The notes under the pieces are model-generated. The model was not told the origin of the DNA and searched no databases. It saw only the letters and a program-made list of their open reading frames with translations. 64,000 nucleotides of DNA, from assembly GCF_013403915.1 (NCBI RefSeq), contig NZ_JABFDI010000001.1, forward strand, positions 62,001 through 126,000, read 5' to 3'. A program made the translations under genes and the position numbers. This DNA comes from Winogradskyella pacifica (lineage in GTDB: Bacteria; Bacteroidota; Bacteroidia; Flavobacteriales; Flavobacteriaceae). Positions 43,780 through 51,679 of the stretch are shown one piece after another; within the stretch, counting starts at the first letter, position 1; the number at the start of each line of letters is the position of its first letter.

Positions 43780-44412
43780 TTAGTTAATTACAGTTACTAA
43801 ATCTTCCATAGGTTTTCTCACCTTAACAAGATCTACTAACCAATCTTCATTTTCTTTTCTGTAGCCAACAGGTAATAATACGGCACTACGTAATCCTTTT
43901 TCTCTTAGTCCTAAAATTTCATCGACTGCAGCCGGATCAAAACCTTCGAGTGGAGTGGTATCTACACCTTCAAAAGCTGCAGCAGTTATCGCTTGTGAAA
44001 ATGCGATATACGCTTGCTTAGCAGCATGGTTAAAGTTTTCTTCCGCATCTTTTTGTGGATATGAGCTTAGTAGCATTTGGCGATAGTTTTCCCAACCTTC
44101 ATTTTTAAAACCACGAATCTCATTAGTTAAATCGAACATATAATTAATTCTATCTGCCGTGTACGTATCCCAAGCTGCAAAAACGAGTAGGTGAGAGCAG
44201 TCTGTAATTACCGACTGGTTCCATGCTACAGGTTTAATTTTTTCCTTCACCTCTTGGTTTGTAATCACCATAATCTCAAAAGGTTGTAAACCACTTGATG
44301 TCGGCGCCAAACGTGCTGCTTCTAAAATGCGTTGTATTTTTTCTTCTGGTACCACGTTTCCATTCATTGCTTTAGCGGCATATCTCCAATTTAATTTATC
44401 TAATAATTCCAT
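43780..44412 (-). CDS. NAD(P)H nitroreductase, NfsB-like
   Basis: A 210-residue flavin nitroreductase: LNWRYAAKAMNG, ARLAPTSSGLQPFEIMVI and VDTTPLEGFDPAAVDEILGL, the FMN-binding and dimer segments of the NfsB group. It reduces nitroaromatics and quinones. A related protein of 224 residues is encoded at 57179-57853. Confidence 0.92.
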   Translation of the reverse strand: MELLDKLNWRYAAKAMNGNVVPEEKIQRILEAARLAPTSSGLQPFEIMVITNQEVKEKIKPVAWNQSVITDCSHLLVFAAWDTYTADRINYMFDLTNEIRGFKNEGWENYRQMLLSSYPQKDAEENFNHAAKQAYIAFSQAITAAAFEGVDTTPLEGFDPAAVDEILGLREKGLRSAVLLPVGYRKENEDWLVDLVKVRKPMEDLVTVIN

Positions 44413-44428
44413 ATTTATAATTTCTTTT

Positions 44429-45094
44429 TTAAGCGTTGATTCCTAATTTATTAATGTCATCTGACGTTATAATCACATCAGCATAATGGTTTGTATTTGC
44501 TAAGTGTATCATAGCTTGCGCTATGGTTTCTGCATTCACTATTTTATATTTTTTTAATTTACCGATGAATAAAGGCTGAATTACTTTAAAAATCACCAAT
44601 CCTATTTTTTCTAATAATCTAGATTCTTGTCTCTCACCACCAATTAAAGATGGTCTTAGAATAAATGTCTTTTTAAGCTGCTGCTTTAAGACGTTGTGTT
44701 CCATTTCTCCTTTTGTCTTATTGTAAAACACAGTACTATTTTTATTGGCTCCCATTGCTGAGATGACTAAAAATGCAGGGATGTTATTTTCTTTTGAAAG
44801 CTTTGCAGCGGCAACCGGAATTCCGAAATCTATTTTCTTATAAAGTGTTTTGTCTGGTGTCTTTTTCGCCGTGGTACCAATACAGCAATACACCTCGTCT
44901 GCTGTAAAATCATCTTTAAATTGGTTAAGCTCTAATAGATCGCCAATAAATTGTTTGACTTTATTTGGTAAACCTTCAATTTTTGAGCGTGAAAACAATT
45001 TAATGGTATCGTAACGGTCGTCTTCAATTAATTTTTGAAGTACTAAACCACCAGTTAAACCAGATGCACCTAATATGATTGCTGTTTTTTTCAT
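44429..45094 (-). CDS. NAD(P)-binding atypical SDR, HTATIP2-like
   Basis: The 221-residue protein starts with the dinucleotide loop AIILGASGLTGGLVLQ and contains YCCIGTTAKKTPDK and LVISAMGANKNSTVFYNKTK, as in the small atypical short-chain reductases related to human TIP30/HTATIP2. The YxxxK pair is YNKTK. The reaction is unknown. It starts 1 bp after the TetR gene stop and so belongs to the same transcript. Confidence 0.85.
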   Translation of the reverse strand: MKKTAIILGASGLTGGLVLQKLIEDDRYDTIKLFSRSKIEGLPNKVKQFIGDLLELNQFKDDFTADEVYCCIGTTAKKTPDKTLYKKIDFGIPVAAAKLSKENNIPAFLVISAMGANKNSTVFYNKTKGEMEHNVLKQQLKKTFILRPSLIGGERQESRLLEKIGLVIFKVIQPLFIGKLKKYKIVNAETIAQAMIHLANTNHYADVIITSDDINKLGINA

Positions 45095-45095
45095 A

Positions 45096-45680
45096 CTATA
45101 GACACGTTTTTATACTGCTCCAAGCCGATTGATAAGCCTCTTCTAAATGTGCTTTATCTAAGGTAAATGATCCTCGTTTTTGAGTCATCATTAAAAAAGA
45201 TAAAGGGTTGATAGCGTAAGCATATAATATATAATCTGAAAGCGGTTTTATAACCCCTTCTTTTTTACCACGTTCCCAAAGATCGAGTAGTGGTTGTAAG
45301 TGCTTAATGCCTTCTTGTCTGCTTTCCTCATCTATCATTGGAGTATTATCACACTGTGCTAAAAACATAGCATGCTCGCATTCATTCAGTTTAAAATCGG
45401 CGATGCGTTTCCATATCATTTCAAAGCCTTCTTCAATTGGCATGTTAGGATCAAAATCGGCAAATGCATAATTGGTGTATTCCGCCTTAACATCTATATA
45501 CGTTTGATTAACTAAGTCTTGTTTGTTTTCAAAGTATAAGTAAATGGTTGCCGGCGACACATTAGCCATTTTAGCAATCTTACTCATAGGAGTCGCATGA
45601 AACCCGTTGTTGTTAACCAACTCTATGGTTGCCTTAACGAGTGCATTACGTTTATCTATACTTTTTTGAAGTTTTGCCAT
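45096..45680 (-). CDS. TetR-family repressor of the oxidoreductase cluster
   Basis: A typical TetR HTH at residues 12-60 (ALVKATIELVNNNGFHATPM and VSPATIYLYFENKQDLVNQ) is followed by a ligand-binding domain. Length 194. It is first in a run of six same-strand genes. A 14-bp perfect palindrome sits 34 bp upstream, beside a -7 box, so autorepression is likely. The inducer may be an electrophile or quinone, given the neighbours. Confidence 0.93.
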   Translation of the reverse strand: MAKLQKSIDKRNALVKATIELVNNNGFHATPMSKIAKMANVSPATIYLYFENKQDLVNQTYIDVKAEYTNYAFADFDPNMPIEEGFEMIWKRIADFKLNECEHAMFLAQCDNTPMIDEESRQEGIKHLQPLLDLWERGKKEGVIKPLSDYILYAYAINPLSFLMMTQKRGSFTLDKAHLEEAYQSAWSSIKTCL

Positions 45681-45698
45681 TGTGTTTTAATTCTGATG

Positions 45699-45727
45699 CA
45701 AATATATAGCAAAAATGAACGTTCATT
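45699..45727 (-). promoter_or_regulatory. Promoter and palindromic operator of the TetR cluster
   Basis: On the minus strand TATATTTG (45706-45699) fits the -7 consensus. The perfect palindrome AATGAACGTTCATT (45714-45727) lies directly upstream, between -7 and -33, the classic site for repression. Confidence 0.8.
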
Positions 45728-45806
45728 CTTTTTTTAACAAAGGTTTATGTTTAACTACTAAACGAGCGTCATAATATTCTAATAAGATGAGTGAGTTCTG
45801 TTTAAC

Positions 45807-47129
45807 CTAATCCGTTTTAGAGTTTACGTTAATTTTAGAATTGCTTCTGAATCCAATAAATAGAGTAGTAGACAACAGTAGCAAAACTAAATACCACGTA
45901 TTAGATACCAAATCCACATACGTAATATTACCATTCGCGAAACTTAAAATCATTAATACTTGCGCGCCATACGGTAAAAGTCCTTGTGTAATACAAGCAA
46001 AGACATCTAAGATTGACGCCGTTTGTTTGTTATCTAAGCCGTATTCATCATTAATAGATTTAGCTATAGATCCTGAAATAATAATAGAAACCGTATTGTT
46101 TGCAATGGCCGTATTAATAGTGGAAACTAAAGCTGCAATGCCGAATTGCGCTGTTTTCTGATTTCTAATCAGGGTTTTAATTTTGACTAAAATAAATTCG
46201 ATGCCTCCATTGAAAGCTACCAAAGCTGCTAAACCACCAGTTAATAGAGATAGCAGGAAAATTTCGGTCATGTTGGTAAAACCTGTATAGCTGATTCTTG
46301 TAAATTCAATGATTGAAAAATCTCCATAAAACACTCCTAAAATTCCCGCTGAAATAACTCCTAACATCAAGGTTGTAAAAACGTTAATACCTATTATAGA
46401 TAAAACAATCACAATAACATAGGGAGCAATCTTTAATATGGAATACGAATAGGCGATTGTTTCTGTACTATCTGTTTGCAGACTTAAACCTTGATAAATA
46501 AGAATACCAATAGTTACAAGCGCTGCTGGTAAGGCTATTTTTATATTGGCTTTAAATTTATCGCTCATTTTACAGTCTAAAGATTGGGTAGCTGCAATGG
46601 TCGTATCCGATATTACCGATAAATTATCACCAAACATGGAACCACCTAATAAGGCTCCGCATAAAATCCCCAAAGAGAAATCACCAGTGTCCGCAAACCC
46701 AATCACTATAGGTGCCAAAGCTACAATGGCGCCAACTGAGGTTCCCGTTGAAACGGATAAAAAAGCAGCGATGATAAAGACACCAAAATAAATGTATTGG
46801 CTATTAATGAGGTCTAATCCTAAATGAACAATGGTATCTACACTTCCCGTGGCTTTTGTGACGGCCGCAAATGCACCAGCCAGTAAATAAATTAAACACA
46901 TGGTGAGTATTTTAGGATCTCCACAGCCTTCTAAAAGTGTGCTAATTTTAGAATTGATGGACTGCTTAAACATGAGAAACGCTACAAGGATTCCTGCAAT
47001 AACAGCAATAGGAGCAGGTAAGGCATAAAAGTCATTTTGAATAATTCCAACACTTAAAAACGTAATGATGAATACAAAAAATGGAATTAAGGCTTTAAAA
47101 CTTGGGGTAATTGGTTTTATTGACGACAT
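45807..47129 (-). CDS. NhaC-family transporter, possibly for methionine
   Basis: A 440-residue carrier with about 11 membrane spans. NhaC features include FLSVSTGTSVGAIVALAPIV, GALLGGSMFGDNLSVISDTT and ANNTVSIIISGSIAK. The family contains Na+/H+ antiporters and also MetT-type proteins predicted to carry methionine. The 150-bp leader of this gene resembles part of the SAM-I aptamer, so a methionine-linked role is an attractive inference. Without that leader only the general family call would be possible. Confidence 0.85.
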   Translation of the reverse strand: MSSIKPITPSFKALIPFFVFIITFLSVGIIQNDFYALPAPIAVIAGILVAFLMFKQSINSKISTLLEGCGDPKILTMCLIYLLAGAFAAVTKATGSVDTIVHLGLDLINSQYIYFGVFIIAAFLSVSTGTSVGAIVALAPIVIGFADTGDFSLGILCGALLGGSMFGDNLSVISDTTIAATQSLDCKMSDKFKANIKIALPAALVTIGILIYQGLSLQTDSTETIAYSYSILKIAPYVIVIVLSIIGINVFTTLMLGVISAGILGVFYGDFSIIEFTRISYTGFTNMTEIFLLSLLTGGLAALVAFNGGIEFILVKIKTLIRNQKTAQFGIAALVSTINTAIANNTVSIIISGSIAKSINDEYGLDNKQTASILDVFACITQGLLPYGAQVLMILSFANGNITYVDLVSNTWYLVLLLLSTTLFIGFRSNSKINVNSKTD

Positions 47130-47212
47130 GAATCTGTTTTTTCAGAATCACAAAAAGTAGACAATAAGTAAATACGTGGGAATTGGTGTAACGTTTTTTC
47201 CAAAGTATTTGG

Positions 47213-47281
47213 CTTATCTTATTTAGCACCTTGCTCGTTACTGCAGGTTGCTATCTCTTTTTGAGATTCTTGATAATTAAG
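47213..47281 (-). ncRNA. Candidate SAM-I-like riboswitch leader, reduced form
   Basis: On the minus strand the RNA opens CTTAATTATC (47281-47272), continues AAGA, then ATCTC-AAAAA-GAGAT (a 5-bp hairpin, 47267-47253), then GCAACCTGC (47251-47243) and GCAAGGTGCTAA (47234-47223). CTTA and TTAT pair with TAAG and ATAA at 47222-47213 to close a P1 stem. TTATCAAGA, GCAACC and AAGGTGCTAA are landmarks of the SAM-I (S-box) aptamer. The usual P2 arm with its kink-turn and pseudoknot is absent, so this is either a minimal variant or another RNA. Confidence 0.5.
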
Positions 47282-47285
47282 TGGG

Positions 47286-47293
47286 CAAAACTA
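47286..47293 (-). promoter_or_regulatory. -7 box for the NhaC-family gene
   Basis: On the minus strand TAGTTTTG fits TAnnTTTG. The start of transcription would fall at about 47280, exactly where the putative aptamer begins. Confidence 0.5.
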
Positions 47294-47365
47294 AAGAGTT
47301 TTTAAATACTAAAACTTAAAATTGTGTTATTTTTTTAAACTAAACTTTAAGCTGTGTTTTTCGAA

Positions 47366-48103
47366 TTAAATATTAATCAAGTAATTTTTATGATACATCT
47401 TTTTATAAATGTCTTTACTAAACATGTATAACTGTGCTGGTTTTTTAGACACACCAACTTGTTTTTCATCTAAAGGAATGATGTATTTTTTATTAATCAG
47501 TTTTCGTCTGAAGTTACGGTTGTCAATCTCTATTCCTAAAATGGATTCGTAAAGATCTTGCACGTCATTAATGGTGAATTTATCTGGAAGTAATTCGAAT
47601 ATAATAGGTTCAGCTAAGCATTTTGTTTTTAAATCTTCATGCGCTTCTTCAATAATCTGTTGATGATCGAATCCTAATTCTGGTAATTCTCTAAGCGGAA
47701 ACCACTTGGCCTCATACTTATTATTATCAACATCAACATCTTCTGTTTTTAACAAGAAGTAATACGCTATGGTAATCGTTCTAAGGTTAAATTCTTGATT
47801 TTGAACCCAAATAAGATCCTTTTCATTTGATAAACGATCTGGATTTCCAAAGGCCTTAAACTGTTTTTTATACTGATTGGTCAAACCTGTTAGCTCCTTC
47901 AATACACGAGTTGCTGATTCATCTAAAGTTTCATCGTCATACACATGATATCCTGTAAGTACATAATCATCAACCAAGACATCCTTAGTCGTTTCAGATT
48001 CTAAATACCGTTTTATCAGTAGCACATTTAATGATTTGGTATTGGTATCGTATCCAAAAACCACGCAATCTACAGATAAATTAAGAATTTTATTAGGTGC
48101 CAT
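47366..48103 (-). CDS. Nudix-domain transcription factor (NrtR/AraR type) of the mannitol locus
   Basis: Residues 1-155 form a Nudix fold. The Nudix box has lost catalytic glutamates: RVLKELTGL stands where REUxEExGU is expected, so it is probably a ligand sensor. Residues 170-235 form a winged helix (FTINDVQDLYESILG, then NFRRKLINKKYI) as in NrtR- and AraR-type regulators of Bacteroidota. The gene diverges from the mannitol operon, and the shared spacer has two like palindromes. The effector is probably a sugar or sugar phosphate. Confidence 0.88.
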   Translation of the reverse strand: MAPNKILNLSVDCVVFGYDTNTKSLNVLLIKRYLESETTKDVLVDDYVLTGYHVYDDETLDESATRVLKELTGLTNQYKKQFKAFGNPDRLSNEKDLIWVQNQEFNLRTITIAYYFLLKTEDVDVDNNKYEAKWFPLRELPELGFDHQQIIEEAHEDLKTKCLAEPIIFELLPDKFTINDVQDLYESILGIEIDNRNFRRKLINKKYIIPLDEKQVGVSKKPAQLYMFSKDIYKKMYHKNYLINI

Positions 48104-48142
48104 AATATCAAATTATGTGATAAATGTAAATAATTATACCGA

Positions 48143-48165
48143 ATAAACGTCATTATTACATTAAT
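48143..48165. promoter_or_regulatory. Operator-like palindrome near the Nudix regulator
   Basis: ATAAACGT-7 bp-ACATTAAT, with six of eight pairs matching the perfect site at 48294-48316. It lies 40 bp upstream of the regulator start. Confidence 0.55.
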
Positions 48166-48281
48166 TATTAATTTATTGAATTCCTTATAAACAAAGCTTT
48201 TAAGTATCAATATACCATAGTATCAAGATAATATGATATATTTTTATATTTCAAATTAACAGTTATTCAAATATTATTTTA
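48166..48281. other. Rest of the divergent mannitol-regulator spacer
   Basis: AT-rich with no gene. TATCAATATACC and ATAATATGATATAT form weak inverted repeats, but no further site like those at 48143 and 48294. Confidence 0.4.
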
Positions 48282-48316
48282 TACATTTGACTAATAAACG
48301 TAAAAATGACGTTTAT
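48282..48316 (+). promoter_or_regulatory. Promoter -7 box and perfect palindrome of the mannitol operon
   Basis: TACATTTG (48282-48289) fits the -7 consensus. ATAAACGT (48294-48301) and ACGTTTAT (48309-48316) form a perfect 8-7-8 palindrome that begins 5 bp downstream, covering the likely transcription start. Confidence 0.7.
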
Positions 48317-48455
48317 AAATATAACAGGATTAGAATTGTTAATACACAGAATTACAATTGCGTAATTCTTTATTCAGAACATAACCTAACGAGAAATACA
48401 ATGGCATGTACGTCAGAATAAAATATTTAACAAGACTAATTTTAATTTATAAAAC

Positions 48456-50171
48456 ATGAGCGCAACCAATGATTTTCAGCAATTTGAAAGCTTAGAGGAC
48501 GAACAATTACCAATTGCGAAACATAAATTACACAATTGGACGCATTTTGCTGGTATTTATGCCGCCGAGCATGTTGCTGCAACGGAGTTTGTTATTGGTG
48601 CTACTTTTGTAGCTCTAGGAGCTACAACAAAAGATATTCTATTAGGTTTATTAATAGGTAATATCTTGGCTGTTTTAAGTTGGACGTTCATTACATCTCC
48701 TATTGCTGTAGATACGCGATTAAGCTTATACACCTATCTCAATAAGATTGCAGGAGATTCAATGACCAAACTTTACAATTGGGCTAATGTCATTATTTTC
48801 ACAGTAATTTCTGCAGCAATGATTACGGTATCTGCTACAGCTGTTAGGTTTGCGTTTGATATTCCACCACAATTAAACTGGTATCCCACCAATTCTTGGT
48901 TTGTACTTATCGTATTAATTGTTGGATCAGTCGTTGTTTCTATAGCTATTTATGGTTTTAAAGCCGTTTCAGAATTTGCTGGTATTTGTGCTCCTTGGTT
49001 ATTTGTGATGTTTACGTGTGGTGCTTTTGTGCTGTTACCGGCCTTATCCTTAGAAGTATTAGGTAAGCCATTACCAAATGGATGGGCCGATTTTATAAGC
49101 TTAGGTGACCAATCTATCTGGACAGGAGTGAACAGTGATGGAGAAGCGGGTATCGGTTTAACAGAAGTCATTGGTTTTGCTTGGGCTGCAAATACCATTA
49201 CGCATTTTGGACTTATAGATATGGCCTTATTCCGATTTTCTAAAAAGAAAATATACGGATTAACAACGAGTACAGGCATGATGTTTGGCCATTATGTCGC
49301 TTGGATTTCTGCCGGAATTATGGGGGCTGGTGCAGCTGTTATCATCGGGAAATCTATAGTAGAACTAGATCCAGGTGATGTCGCTTATTACGCCTTAGGA
49401 TGGTCAGGCTTTGTTATTGTAATTGTAGCAGGTTGGACGACCGCAGTTGCTAATCTTTATAGAGCTGGTTTGGCAGCACAAGCGATATTTAAAAATCATT
49501 CGCGTAAAAAAACCACCATAGCAGTTGGTTTAGTTACTATAGTCGTGGCCTGTTTTCCGTTTGTATTTTCTCAAATACTACCATTACTTACTTATGCTGG
49601 TTTATTAGTGGTGCCGGTTGGAGCCATTGTGTTTTCAGAACATCAAATATTTCCTCGAATTGGTTACACACGCTATTGGTTACACTATCGCCAATTAACG
49701 GTTAGCACTCCGGCTATTGCTTCTTGGGCACTTGGTCTTGTGTTTGGTTTTGGACTCAACGCATTAAATGTCATGTCTTTCTTTTATCTGTTTATACCAA
49801 CTTGGATATTCACAATCGTAGTCTATACCTTTTTAGCAGGACGCTATGGTGCTAAACGTAAGTATCCAGAAGCTGAAGAAAAAGAAAGAATACGCAACAT
49901 CAACATCTCAAAATTTCAAGAGCAAAAAGCAGAAGGAGAGCGCATAATCATTAAAGACACATCACTTTTTACTAAATTATTAAGAGGTATTTCTTTACTT
50001 GTTTTACTCATTACGGTTGTCTTAGCCTGTAATGTGTTATTTGGCAGTGAAGATGCGGAGATGTACACACAAAATAGAGAGGTATTTTATAAGTATGCAT
50101 TTATCTGTACCGTAATATATTTTGTAACAGCCTATTGGGCACTTAAGCGTGGAAAAATAAAAAACACCTAA
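48456..50171 (+). CDS. Permease of the APC/NCS1-like type, probable mannitol transporter
   Basis: A 571-residue protein with about 12 membrane spans (for example LLGLLIGNILAVLSWTFITS, FVIVIVAGWTTAVANLYRA) and an N-terminal WTHFAGIYAAEHVAATEFV. The pattern resembles the NCS1 (purine-cytosine permease) family, though the substrate motif of nucleobase carriers is unclear. It is the first gene of the mannitol operon, 5 bp before mannitol dehydrogenase, so polyol uptake is the likely role. The C-terminal 70 residues contain two more spans. Confidence 0.75.
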   Translation: MSATNDFQQFESLEDEQLPIAKHKLHNWTHFAGIYAAEHVAATEFVIGATFVALGATTKDILLGLLIGNILAVLSWTFITSPIAVDTRLSLYTYLNKIAGDSMTKLYNWANVIIFTVISAAMITVSATAVRFAFDIPPQLNWYPTNSWFVLIVLIVGSVVVSIAIYGFKAVSEFAGICAPWLFVMFTCGAFVLLPALSLEVLGKPLPNGWADFISLGDQSIWTGVNSDGEAGIGLTEVIGFAWAANTITHFGLIDMALFRFSKKKIYGLTTSTGMMFGHYVAWISAGIMGAGAAVIIGKSIVELDPGDVAYYALGWSGFVIVIVAGWTTAVANLYRAGLAAQAIFKNHSRKKTTIAVGLVTIVVACFPFVFSQILPLLTYAGLLVVPVGAIVFSEHQIFPRIGYTRYWLHYRQLTVSTPAIASWALGLVFGFGLNALNVMSFFYLFIPTWIFTIVVYTFLAGRYGAKRKYPEAEEKERIRNINISKFQEQKAEGERIIIKDTSLFTKLLRGISLLVLLITVVLACNVLFGSEDAEMYTQNREVFYKYAFICTVIYFVTAYWALKRGKIKNT

Positions 50172-50176
50172 ATATC

Positions 50177-51679
50177 ATGGAACATAACATTAAACTTAAT
50201 CAAAAGAATTTAGGAGAAATTTCAAAAAGAATTTCTTGTCCAACTTACGATAGAAGCCAACTCAAAACGGGTATTGTACATATTGGTATTGGTGGTTTTC
50301 ATAGAGCTCATGAAGCTTATTATACCGATCAATTACTACACAATACCGCTATAACCGAATGGGGAATTTGTGGAGTGGCCTTACTGCCTTCTGATACTAA
50401 CATATATAACACGTTAAAAGCACAAGATGGTCTTTACACCTTAATGGTTAAAGAGTTTGATGGCTCACTGACCAAGCGTGTTATTGGCTCTATTACCGAA
50501 ATCCTTTTTGCCCCAGCAAATCCGATACAAGTCATTCAAAAAATGGCGAGTCCAGAAGTTAAAATAGTCACCTTAACCATTACAGAAGGTGGTTATAACT
50601 ACAATGAAGCTACAAAATCATTTGACAAAGAGAATCCTGCAATTCTTCATGATATCGCTAATCCATCAGCACCAAAAACCGTATTTGGCTATTTAACTCA
50701 AGCTTTAAAATTGAGAAAAGAGAACGGAAGTAAAGGATTTACCATTCAATCTTGCGATAATATACAAGGCAATGGAGATATGACCAAAACAATGCTTTTG
50801 AGTTATGTGCAAATGGCAGAACCAAGTTTGGTAGCGTGGATAGAAAAACAGGTGTCCTTTCCAAATAGTATGGTAGATCGTATTACACCGGCAACATCAC
50901 CTAAAGATATTGAAAGGTTACAAACAGAAGCAGGTATCGATGATGCTTGGCCTGTGGTGTGCGAACCGTTTAAGCAATGGGTTATTGAAGATGATTTTGT
51001 AAACGGCAGACCACTTTGGGAAGCTGTAGGAGCGCAGTTTGTTGAAGATGTTGTGCCTTACGAAAAAATGAAATTAAGCCTATTAAATGCAGGACATACA
51101 GTCCTTGGTGTTTTAGGAGCATTATCGGGTTATGCAACAATAGATGAAGCGGTTCATGATACTCAAATAAGCATGTTTTTAAAACATTATATGGATACTG
51201 AGGTTACACCAACTTTAGCAGATTTGGAAGGTGTAGATTTAGAAGCCTATAAAGCATCCTTATTGCAACGTTTTGGAAATGTAAACATTAAGGATCAAAT
51301 AGACCGGATTTGTTCGGAAAGTTCCGCTAAAGTCCCGATTTTCGTTTTACCAACAGTCACAAGCAATTTAGAATCGAATAGATCTATTGACTTTGCCGCT
51401 TTTTTAATCGCAGCTTGGGCAATTTATAGCTTAGGGAAAGACGACAACGGAGTAGATTTAAACATAAAAGACGCTATGGCAACCACTTTACATGATAAAG
51501 CGGTAGTCGCATCAAACGGAAATCCCACAGCATTTTTAGAAATTGAATCTGTTTTCGGACAACTTAAAACTTCAGAACGCTTTGTTGAAGCTTACACTTC
51601 AGCGTATCAAAATATAACAAAACTCGGTACCAAAAAGAGTGTTCTTAATTTGAACAACAAGAACTTAAATACGATCTAA
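50177..51679 (+). CDS. Mannitol 2-dehydrogenase, long-chain polyol family
   Basis: A 500-residue polyol-specific long-chain dehydrogenase. The N-terminal Rossmann motif is IVHIGIGGFHRAHEAYYTDQ. The region MVDRITPATSPKDIE and the active-site segment KMKLSLLNAGHTVLGVLGAL, with catalytic Lys, Asn and His, are typical. It oxidises mannitol to fructose with NAD+. The fructokinase gene begins at the next base after the stop, completing a mannitol to fructose-6-phosphate route as in Zobellia and other algal flavobacteria. Confidence 0.95.
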   Translation: MEHNIKLNQKNLGEISKRISCPTYDRSQLKTGIVHIGIGGFHRAHEAYYTDQLLHNTAITEWGICGVALLPSDTNIYNTLKAQDGLYTLMVKEFDGSLTKRVIGSITEILFAPANPIQVIQKMASPEVKIVTLTITEGGYNYNEATKSFDKENPAILHDIANPSAPKTVFGYLTQALKLRKENGSKGFTIQSCDNIQGNGDMTKTMLLSYVQMAEPSLVAWIEKQVSFPNSMVDRITPATSPKDIERLQTEAGIDDAWPVVCEPFKQWVIEDDFVNGRPLWEAVGAQFVEDVVPYEKMKLSLLNAGHTVLGVLGALSGYATIDEAVHDTQISMFLKHYMDTEVTPTLADLEGVDLEAYKASLLQRFGNVNIKDQIDRICSESSAKVPIFVLPTVTSNLESNRSIDFAAFLIAAWAIYSLGKDDNGVDLNIKDAMATTLHDKAVVASNGNPTAFLEIESVFGQLKTSERFVEAYTSAYQNITKLGTKKSVLNLNNKNLNTI

